Assembly (NCBI GenBank): GCA_964620045.1
Contig: CAZUJL010000003.1
Coordinates: 1 to 64,000 of the forward strand
Direction of reading: 5' to 3'
DNA: 64,000 nucleotides
DNA from: VFKU01 sp964620045
Lineage (GTDB): Bacteria; Hydrogenedentota; Hydrogenedentia; Hydrogenedentales; GCA-2746185
The notes under the pieces are model-generated. The model did no database searches. It saw only the letters and a program-made list of their open reading frames with translations, and had not been told where the DNA came from. The position numbers were made by a program, and so were the translations under genes. Below are positions 52,419 to 61,000 of the stretch, in pieces; positions within the stretch are counted from its first letter, which is position 1; each line of letters starts with the position of its first letter.

Positions 52419-53876
52419 TTACGCGAGAATTCCTGAAATCACTTGCCCATGAACATCGGTCAGGCGGCGGTTCAGACCGTTGTAATAATACGTCAGCCGT
52501 TTGTGGTCGAAGCCGAGCACCTGCAGCACCGTCGCGTAATAATCCCACACCGTCACCGGATCGATCTGCGCGCGGCGTCCGAACTCGTCCGTCGAGCCGA
52601 AGCTGGTGCCGCCTTTGATGCCGGCGCCCATCATCCAGCAGGTGAATCCGTCCGGGTTGTGGTCGCGGCCGGTCGTGCCTTCCTGGTGCGTGGGCATGCG
52701 GCCGAATTCCGTCGTCCACAGCACGAGCGTGTCGTGCAACAGACCCGTGCGCTTCAGGTCCGCCAGCAGCGCGGCGGTGGGCTGATCGAAGATCGGACAG
52801 TGGCGCTCGTAGTCGGTCTTCAGCGTTTTGTGCGCGTCCCAGTTCAGCAATCCGTCCACGCCCGACGCGCGAGAGCCGCAATACAGATTCACATACCGAA
52901 CGCCACGCTCCAGCAGCCGGCGCGCAAGCAGGCAGTTTCGTGCATACGAGGCTTTCAAGGGATTGGCGTCGCCGGTACCGTACATGGCGTGGGCTTCGGC
53001 CGGTTCGCTGTCGAGGTTGCTGACCTCCGGCGCCGAGAGCTGCATGCGTGCCGCGAGTTCATACGCCGCCATCCGCGCTTGCAGTTCCGAGTTTCCGGGA
53101 TGCGCCTCGGCATGCGACTGATTCAGACGCTGCAGGAAATCGCGCGTCGCGTGCTCTTCGTCCGGCGTTACGCCGCCGGGCAATTCCAGATTGCGCACGC
53201 TCTGGTGCGCCGCCATCACGACCGCCTGGTTCTGCGCCGGCAAGAATCCATTGCTCCAGTTTGCCTTGCCGTTTGGCGGCTCACCGCGTACATCCGGAAT
53301 TGACACATACGCGGGAAGATTCTCGTTTTCGCGCCCCATCGCGAAGCTGAACCACGCGCCCGCGCTCGGGAAACCCTCCATCACTTGGCCGGTGTTCATG
53401 AAGATGCAGCCCGGCCCGTGCGTGTTGGTTTTGGACGTCATCGAATGCACAAAGGCGATATCGTCCACGTGCTGCGCCATGTTCGGCAGCAGCGTCGAGA
53501 TCATTTTCCCGGATGCGCCCGCCGGCGCGAAGGGCCACGGGCTGCGCATGATTGAGCCGTTCTTGCCCTGGAAGCTGACTAAATTCTCTTCGCCCGGCAA
53601 TGGCTGACCGTCGTATTTCTCGAGCGAGGGCTTGTGTTCCCACAAGTCCATGTGCGATGCCGCGCCTGGGCAGAAAATCTGCAACACACGCTTCGCCTTC
53701 GGCGCGAAGTGGGGCTGCGGGGTTTCCTGCGCCATCGCGACAGCGCCGAGCAAATCGGAGAACAACAGACTGCTCAAGCCGATACCCGCCAGTCCCGTAT
53801 ACGCATCCGCCAGGAACCCGCGCCGCGAGATAAGCTGCGTGTGCAGCGAATCGGCCATGATCTCGTGCTTGCTCAT
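52419..53876 (-). CDS. DUF1501 protein with Tat signal (copy 2)
   Basis: A 485-residue protein with a twin-arginine signal (ISRRGFLADAYTGLAGIGLSSLL). It is a DUF1501 paralogue of the gene two steps downstream: FCPGAASHMDLWEHKPSLEKYDG, HVDDIAFVHSMTSKTNTHGPG, GRENENLPAYVSIPDVRG, NCLLARRLLERGVRYVNLYCGS, LVLWTTEFGRMPTHQ and GRDHNPDGFTCWMMGAGIKGG. Two pairs of PSD1 and DUF1501 therefore lie in a row. Its gene follows the upstream PSD1 gene by ten bases. Confidence 0.9.
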   Translation of the reverse strand: MSKHEIMADSLHTQLISRRGFLADAYTGLAGIGLSSLLFSDLLGAVAMAQETPQPHFAPKAKRVLQIFCPGAASHMDLWEHKPSLEKYDGQPLPGEENLVSFQGKNGSIMRSPWPFAPAGASGKMISTLLPNMAQHVDDIAFVHSMTSKTNTHGPGCIFMNTGQVMEGFPSAGAWFSFAMGRENENLPAYVSIPDVRGEPPNGKANWSNGFLPAQNQAVVMAAHQSVRNLELPGGVTPDEEHATRDFLQRLNQSHAEAHPGNSELQARMAAYELAARMQLSAPEVSNLDSEPAEAHAMYGTGDANPLKASYARNCLLARRLLERGVRYVNLYCGSRASGVDGLLNWDAHKTLKTDYERHCPIFDQPTAALLADLKRTGLLHDTLVLWTTEFGRMPTHQEGTTGRDHNPDGFTCWMMGAGIKGGTSFGSTDEFGRRAQIDPVTVWDYYATVLQVLGFDHKRLTYYYNGLNRRLTDVHGQVISGILA

Positions 53877-53886
53877 GCGTTTTGCC

Positions 53887-56853
53887 CTAGTTCAGATACA
53901 TGAATTCATTTGAATTAAACAGTGCCCGACACAGCGCGCGCAGTCCATGTGAATTGACGAGCGCGCTGGCCTCTTGCAGTTCCTCTTCGCCGGGTACGCG
54001 CAACAAGGTCAGTTCGAAAACACGCCGCACCTGTGCGTTTTCATCCGCGCCCGCTTCCCGGATCGCGCGCGTCGCCAAGGCCTGCGCCATATCCAATGTG
54101 AAACTGTGGTTCATTAATGTAAGCGACTGGAGCGGCGTTGTTGTGTTTACGCGACGTGGCGCCGTCATCGCGCAGTCCGGCGCGTCGAAGTCGGTCATGA
54201 GATCGATGCGCGACGCGCGGGCGTTTTGGTGATACACCGAGCGGCGGTAGGTGTCGGGCGGATACTCATCCAGCGGGATGTAGCTCGCCACGTTGTCGCG
54301 AATGTAATGGTAGAGACGAAAGCCCGGGCCGCCCATCCGCATATCAAGCGCGCCGGAAACGGCCAGCATACTATCGCGCAGTTCTTCGCCCGTCAGTCGG
54401 CGCGGAGGGAATCGCCACAAGAAACGAGAGTCGCCGTCCACATCGGCCGCGTCGCGCCGGTACGTTCCCGCCTGGCGATACGTCTGCGACAACATGATGA
54501 TCTTGTGCATGCGTTTCAGTCGCCATGCCTGATCATGTGCGGCGTTCTCGACGCCATACCGCGGGTCGATCAGTTCGTGCGCCAGCCAATCCAGTAGCTC
54601 CGGATGCGTCGGCGCAGTACCCATGAATCCAAAATCGCTCGGCGTGGACACAATGCCCGTGCCAAAGTGGTAGTGCCAAAGCCGATTGGCGAGCACGCGC
54701 GCCGGAAGCGGATTTTCCCGGTTCACGATCCACTGCGCCAGCGCGTGACGCCGTTCCTGTTCGGGGGCGCTTGCCTCTAGGTGATACTGCGGCGCCGAGC
54801 GGGAGAGGACATCGAGGCTTTCCGCAACTACCTCATCGCCCAGCCGCTGCGGATCGCCGCCTTTGAACACGTATGTCGGACCCTCCGGCTGACTTAAGCG
54901 GCCGACATGCAGTACGGGGAAACCGGGCACAGCGGCGATCTGCGTGTTCGTTTCCTCTTGGAGACGGCGCAACTCGCGAAGGCGCGCATGCTCTTCCGGC
55001 GTCGTTTCGAGATCGAGATAACGTTTTCGCCGATGCGCGTCGTTCGCCGGCGCCCGGGTCGCGGAATCGGCCACGGTGCTCCATGCAGCGCCATCCTGCG
55101 ACACCTCGATTCGATATTCACACGGGAACGGTGTCTCGCCCGAGTCCGCCGCAAGTGCACCCAGACGATCACTGGAGAACAACACGCGCCGGATACGCTC
55201 ACTCTTCGCGAAGGTAATGGTCAAGGTAGAATCTCGCGCGATCCAGCTTTGGCCAAATTTTCCGTCGATCGTGAGATCGGCGAGATACGCCTGACCGAAA
55301 TCCTCCGCCACAGGGCTTTCGCCGTCTGCGTGAGCGCCGTTCGCCGCGAGCGCCGCGTTGACTGGTTCTGCGGCGTCCGTCCACACCTCAAACTCGTCGA
55401 TCTTGAACCCAGTGCGCGCATTCGGATCGTTGTCGCGTCCGGTAACAATCAGTCGCACGAACTTCGCATCGACCGGGTTGAACGTTTCCTCTGTTCCTTT
55501 TCGATCGACCGCCGGGCGGGTCCACGCATCGGCATACGCCGGCGTGTGCTGTGCTGCCCGCGCCAAAATGGCTTCCTCGATCGCCTTGCGTTGTTCCGCG
55601 AGTCCATTCTTCTGCGCTTCGAGCGGCGCCAGCGCCTCGCGCCGTTGCTGGCGCTGCGCCTCGGTGGCCACTTCACGACTCTCGGGATACACACCCGCAA
55701 ACGTGGCATACAGCCGGTGAAAATCCTTTGTCGAAATGGGGTCGAATTTGTGATCGTGGCAACGCGCACAGCCGACGGTCAGGCCGAGGAACGTCTCCGA
55801 CGTCGCGCGGATCATGTCGTCGACTCCGTTCGCGCGGATCTGCGCCGCTTGCGCGGGGTCCTGATTGCCGACGATGTCGACGGGGCCGCAAGTCAGGAAG
55901 GTAAGACCAACCTCGACCTTTGGATCGCCGGGCGCGATGCTGTCGCCGGCAAGTTGTTCGATCACGAGCTTATCGTAGGGTTTGTCGTTATTGAGCGACT
56001 CGATGATGTAATCGCGGTAGGGCCAGGCGTCGTCGACGAGATGATTTACCTCAAAGCCGGAACTCTCGCCGAAGCGGACAATGTCCAGCCAGTGGCGGCC
56101 CCATTGTTCGCCGTAATGATCAGACGCAAGCAGGCGATCGAGGAGTTGTCCGTACGCCGTATTGCCCACGCGATTCGGATCGCCGGTCTCGGCGGCACAC
56201 GCTTTGACGAACTCCGCGACTTCCTCCGGCGTCGGGGGTAATCCGAGCAAATCATAGCTCGCGCGGCGGATCAGCGTGACGGGATCGGCCGCTCCGGACG
56301 GCGCGAGTTTGCGCTCCTGCAGTTTCGCGCCGATGAAGTGATCAATGGGGGAGAGGCCCCACGACTTCGAAAACACCGAGGTATCAAGTGAGGGGATTTC
56401 CGGCTTCTTCAGTGGTTGCAGTGACCACCAGTCGTATCCAGCGCGCCGGTCAGTCGAGAGCGAGAGCGCATCAAGCGGCTCATCGGGGAAATACGCGCCG
56501 TCGATGATCCATTGTTCCAGAATATCGGCTTCGTCGTCGCTCAGCGGCTGCTTCGGCGGCATCTCCTCGAAAAAGATTTTTTTAAGCAGCACGCTGTCGC
56601 CCAGGCTCTGCGGCGAGATGACCGGGCCATGCTCGCCCCCGGCGAGCGCCGTGTCGCGCGCGCGCAGATCGAGGCCCCCTTTGCGCGCGTCGCCGTGGCA
56701 CTCAAGGCAGCGCCGAATCAACAGCGGGCCGACGCGCTCGCGAAAGAAATCAGCCTGGGCCTGCGTGTCCGCGGCGCGGCTGGGGAAGGAAATGAGCAGC
56801 CCAATCGCGGCAATGCCGAGAAAAAAGGATGACACGCGCCGGTGATTGGACAT
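53887..56853 (-). CDS. PSD1-type cytochrome c protein with DUF1549 and DUF1553 domains
   Basis: A 988-residue secreted protein with a signal peptide (about 1-28). The first CxxCH is C49-L-E-C52-H53. DUF1549 (about 150-370) contains GRHWLDIVRFGESSGFEVNH and the second CxxCH (CARCHDHKFDPIS). A long middle (about 400-650) has a discoidin-like part with the string FVRLIVTGRDNDPNARTGFK. DUF1553 (about 670-970) has NPLPARVLANRLWHYHFGTGIV and GFMGTAPTHPELLDWLA. The ATG at 56853 is chosen since the signal peptide starts there. It is a paralogue of the other PSD1 protein. Confidence 0.9.
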   Translation of the reverse strand: MSNHRRVSSFFLGIAAIGLLISFPSRAADTQAQADFFRERVGPLLIRRCLECHGDARKGGLDLRARDTALAGGEHGPVISPQSLGDSVLLKKIFFEEMPPKQPLSDDEADILEQWIIDGAYFPDEPLDALSLSTDRRAGYDWWSLQPLKKPEIPSLDTSVFSKSWGLSPIDHFIGAKLQERKLAPSGAADPVTLIRRASYDLLGLPPTPEEVAEFVKACAAETGDPNRVGNTAYGQLLDRLLASDHYGEQWGRHWLDIVRFGESSGFEVNHLVDDAWPYRDYIIESLNNDKPYDKLVIEQLAGDSIAPGDPKVEVGLTFLTCGPVDIVGNQDPAQAAQIRANGVDDMIRATSETFLGLTVGCARCHDHKFDPISTKDFHRLYATFAGVYPESREVATEAQRQQRREALAPLEAQKNGLAEQRKAIEEAILARAAQHTPAYADAWTRPAVDRKGTEETFNPVDAKFVRLIVTGRDNDPNARTGFKIDEFEVWTDAAEPVNAALAANGAHADGESPVAEDFGQAYLADLTIDGKFGQSWIARDSTLTITFAKSERIRRVLFSSDRLGALAADSGETPFPCEYRIEVSQDGAAWSTVADSATRAPANDAHRRKRYLDLETTPEEHARLRELRRLQEETNTQIAAVPGFPVLHVGRLSQPEGPTYVFKGGDPQRLGDEVVAESLDVLSRSAPQYHLEASAPEQERRHALAQWIVNRENPLPARVLANRLWHYHFGTGIVSTPSDFGFMGTAPTHPELLDWLAHELIDPRYGVENAAHDQAWRLKRMHKIIMLSQTYRQAGTYRRDAADVDGDSRFLWRFPPRRLTGEELRDSMLAVSGALDMRMGGPGFRLYHYIRDNVASYIPLDEYPPDTYRRSVYHQNARASRIDLMTDFDAPDCAMTAPRRVNTTTPLQSLTLMNHSFTLDMAQALATRAIREAGADENAQVRRVFELTLLRVPGEEELQEASALVNSHGLRALCRALFNSNEFMYLN

Positions 56854-56931
56854 ACAGCAGCCCTGGCCAATACGCAATCCGCCCATTATACAGACCCGGC
56901 GCGCGGCGTTCGGGATTTCAGTGCCGGAGGA

Positions 56932-58002
56932 TCAGTGAGGCTTGGTCGCCGGCGCGGGCGACAATTTCCATTCGAGTGGAATCGTGGTCGGCGTGTAGCA
57001 GTTTTGATCGTCGCAGGCCTGAAAGGTAAGGCTGCCCTTCAGTGCGACGTTGCCCTGCGAATCGAGCGCGGTAAACTGGTCCTTTCCAATCGTCACGCGG
57101 CGCGACAGGCGGAAGCTCCCCGAGTACGCTGCAGCCGTTTCGTCCTTGTAGCGAAATTCCTGCGCCGGCGGAGAAATGACGGCGCCGATCGCGAGGTTCG
57201 GCTGTTCCGTAAGCTGCCAGTCGATCGGCTTATAGTGCTTTTCCGTCGGGGCGTACACATGGACACCGTCGTTCACCGTGATGTCCAGAATGAGTTCGAC
57301 TTCATCGCCGGGCGACACAAAATTCGTGCTCGCGTAGTACTGCATCGTGAGCCGGTTGTGCTTCACGGTTTTTTCATGTGTGTTCAGCGGAGATCCGAAT
57401 AGCCGCGAGACCACAATCCCCGTTGAATGCGCCGGAGTCGCTTCCGGGTCAAAGAGCTTCGCAGTCACGATGCCATTCTTATCAACGATGTAGCTGCCGT
57501 GATACGGCACGCCGTAGCCGGGGTCGGTGGGCAGCAGGCTGGCGTCGAGCACCTTAAAGTCACGGATAATTTTCGAATCCGGATCGGAAAGCAGCGGATA
57601 TTGAATACCCTGCGCCATGGCAAACTCTTTCAGGATCGCGGGGGAGTCGTAGCTAACGCCTACGACCCCGAGGCCATTCCTGGTCAGCGCCTCGCGCGAG
57701 ATTTCCGTTTCCACGAGCTGCGACCGGCAATAGATGCACCAGTCCGCGGAGCGATAGAAGTACAACACCGCACCCTTCGGGCCGCGGATCGACTCAAAGG
57801 TCTGCAGTTTTCCGTTTTGATCGAGCGCGTGAAATTCCGGGATGTGCTCGCCGACCGTCAGGCCAATGCTCGATGCGGGCGTTTGCGTTTCGCGCAGCGC
57901 CTTAATTGAACGGTCGTCTTGAGCCGTAACCGTCGCCGCGCCAAACAACAGCGGGAGCAGCGCCCAGATGAACCGCCGAATCTGGAATCTGCTCCCGCGC
58001 AT
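56932..58002 (-). CDS. Redoxin/thioredoxin-like protein with DsbD-N-like domain
   Basis: A 356-residue exported protein with a signal peptide (about 1-27). The AhpC/TSA-type thioredoxin domain (about 45-200) has a C89-I-Y-C92 redox pair in YFYRSADWCIYCRSQL. A C-terminal beta domain (about 230-350) resembles the periplasmic N domain of DsbD, with CDDQNC at the end (the usual two Cys in such domains). It can reduce disulfides or haem cysteines in the periplasm, as needed for maturation of the CxxCH proteins encoded downstream. It is 78 bases before the PSD1 gene and seven bases after the oxidase gene. Confidence 0.85.
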   Translation of the reverse strand: MRGSRFQIRRFIWALLPLLFGAATVTAQDDRSIKALRETQTPASSIGLTVGEHIPEFHALDQNGKLQTFESIRGPKGAVLYFYRSADWCIYCRSQLVETEISREALTRNGLGVVGVSYDSPAILKEFAMAQGIQYPLLSDPDSKIIRDFKVLDASLLPTDPGYGVPYHGSYIVDKNGIVTAKLFDPEATPAHSTGIVVSRLFGSPLNTHEKTVKHNRLTMQYYASTNFVSPGDEVELILDITVNDGVHVYAPTEKHYKPIDWQLTEQPNLAIGAVISPPAQEFRYKDETAAAYSGSFRLSRRVTIGKDQFTALDSQGNVALKGSLTFQACDDQNCYTPTTIPLEWKLSPAPATKPH

Positions 58003-58009
58003 GTAATGA

Positions 58010-61000
58010 TTACGGAATGGGTGTAGCCATGTCGGTCTGGATCTCGGCCGCTGTCAGTGCGCGGTTGTAGATCCGGACTTCGTCGATACGGCCCGTGAAG
58101 TATTCACCAAAGACCGAATTGCCGCCGATGCGCAGCGGGCTCGTCGAGGTGCTGATCGCGCCGGTCTGCGCGCGAGTCGAAACCTGCACACCGTTAATGT
58201 ACAGCCGCTGATTCGCGCCGTCATACGTGGAGGCCAAATGCACCCATGTGTTCGCGGCAAGCCGTGTACCACCAACCAGGCTGCGCTCTGCGCCGCCCAC
58301 GAATACGCCGGTCGCCGGACTATTGGCGCTGCTGCTGCCCGCGTGCAGGTAGTAGAGCACGTTGCCGGGCTGCTCTTTAACAATGATCGCCCGCCAGCCG
58401 GTCGGCTGCACAGTCGGATACACCCACGCTTCCATCGTCACACCGGTGGTCAGATCGAGCGACGCCGTGTCGGGCACCGACACCAGCGTGCTCGTGCCGT
58501 TGAACACAAGCGCATTGCCAAACTGGCCCGCCGCCCACGTGCCATTCGCCACGGTGCCGTTGTTGTTGTTGCCGGACGTATCGGCAACGGCCGTCCCCGA
58601 TCCAATGTTCATGCTGTACGCCGCGACGAGACCCTGCGGCGTGCCGCCACCGGTCGTGATCGTGAACGTCTGCCCATTCGACGTGCCACCGCCCGGCGCC
58701 GGATTGAACACAGTTACCGTCGCCGTGGTCGCCGAGGCTACGTCGGCCGCGGTGATCTGCGCGGTCACCTGCGCCGCGGATCCAAACGTAGTCGTACGGT
58801 CTGCGCCGTTCCAGCGAACGATCGCGCCATTCACAAAGTTACTGCCATTTACGGTCAGCGTAAACGCCGCCGAACCCGCGCTGATGCTGGTCGGCGACAA
58901 GCTCGTTGTCGCCGGTACGGGGTTCGTAGCGGTGATGGTGAAGGTCTGCCCGTTCGACGTGCCGCCGCCCGGTGCCGGGTTGAACACAGTCACCGTCGCG
59001 CTGCCCATGGAGGCCACGTCGGCCGCCGTGATCTGTGCGGTCAACTGTGCCGCGGAACCGAAGGTCGTCGTGCGGTCCGCGTTGTTCCAGCGGACGACGG
59101 CGCCGTTCACAAAGTTACTGCCATTTACCGTCAGCGTGAACGCATTGCTGCCCGCGACCACGGAAGTGGGCGAGAGGCTCGTCGTCGCCGGCACCGGATT
59201 CGTCGCCGTGATTGAAAGCGTCTGCGCGTTCGACGTGCCGCCACCCGGCGTCGCGTTGAACACCGTGACCGACCCGCTTCCCGCCGAAGCAACATCCGCC
59301 GCCGTAATCGCTGCCGTCAACTGCGTGGCCGATACGAAGGTCGTCGTACGGTTGCTGCCGTTCCAACGCACCGTGGACACGCCGCTGATGAAGTTCGTGC
59401 CGTTTACGGTCAACGTAAACGCGCCGCTGCCGGCCATCACCGAACTCGGCGAGAGACCCGTCGTCGTCGGCGCAGGATTGTTAATGCTCAAGGTCTGGGC
59501 GCCCGACGTGCCGCCGCCCGGCGTTGCGGTAAACACCGTGACCGACCCGGTGCCGGCCGCCGCGATGTCCGCCGCCGTGATCTGAGTCGTCAACTGGGTG
59601 GCCGATACAAACGTCGTGGCGCGGTCGTTGCCATTCCAGCGCACCGTGGACGCGCCGCTGATAAAGTTTGTGCCGTTCACGGTCAATGTAAATGTCGCAC
59701 CGCCCGCCGTCACACTCGTCGGCGAAAGCCCCGTCGTCGTCGGTGCCGGGTTGCCGATGCTCAGGGTCTGTGCATTGGATGTACCGCCGCCTGGCGTCGT
59801 GTTAAACACGGTGACCGACCCGGTCCCGCCAATCGCGCGATCGGCCGCCGTCAGGGTTGCCGTCAACTGCGTGGCCGACACGAACGTCGTCGTGCGATTG
59901 CTTCCATTGAAACGCACGGTGGACACGCCGCCGGTTACGAAGTTCGTGCCGTTCACCGTCAACGTAAACGCCGCGCCGCCCGCCGTCACACCCGCCGGCG
60001 AAATGCTCGTCGTTGTTGGCACCGGGTTCGTGCCCGTGGTCGTGAAGGTCTGCGCGTTCGAAGTGCCACCGCCCGGCGCCGGCGAGAACACAGTAACGGT
60101 GACCGTGCTCGCGCTCGCGACGTCGGCCGCCGTGATCGCCGCCGTCAACTGCGTGGCCGACACGAAGGTCGTCGTACGGTTGCCGCCATTCCAGCGCACC
60201 GTCGAGCCGCTGACAAAGTTGCTGCCATTCACCGTCAGCGTGAATGCGCCGCTGCCCGCCGCGACGGTATTCGGCGACAGACTCGTCGTCGCCGGAACAG
60301 GGTTCGACGGGTTGATCGTGAAGGTGGCCGCGTTCGAGGTGCCTCCGCCCGGCGCCGGCGTGAACACCGTAACCGACGCGGTGCCCTGACTCGCGATATC
60401 CGCAGCCGTGATCGACGCCGTCAACTGCGTAGACGAGTTAAAGCCCGTCGTGCGGTTGTTGTTGTTCCAGCGCACGACCGAGGAAGACGTAAAGCCTGTG
60501 CCGTTCACCGTCAACGTAAACGCAGCGCCGCCGGCCGTGGCCGAAGTCGGCGAAGTATTCGTAACGGTCGGAACCGGCGCCGGCGCGGTAGTCGGTGTCA
60601 CCTGCACAAATGAGCCAATCGACGGCACGCCGTTTGTGCCGATCAAGAAGATCAGGTAATAGCCCGGCGGCGCGATGTTCGGGTTCGACGGCGCCTGCAC
60701 ATCCAGTCCGCTCGCCGTGCGCGTGAACGTAAGTTCGGCAAACCGCTGCGACATGTTCACTTCGTGCGTCACCGCGCCCGGCGCCAGCATCGTCACGCGC
60801 GCCACATTATTCGGCGCCGCGTTGCCAATCTGGAAGGTCGCGCCGTGTTGCACGGAAGTCGGAATCGACGTAATCGCCGGACGCTCGCCCTTGAATAGGT
60901 ACGGCGGCGAGAAGATCTCGGCGTTCAACTGGTCAATGGTCGGGAATCCGGAGAACCGGCCACCGCCCGCGGAGAGCACGCGCCCGTCGGGCATCAGCAG

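Noticed and set aside
58362..60389. Two long plus-strand open frames opposite the IPT/TIG-like repeats
   Set aside because: They are Val/Pro/Ala-rich and repeat at the same period as the real repeats on the minus strand, so they are mirror images of the repeat and not genes.
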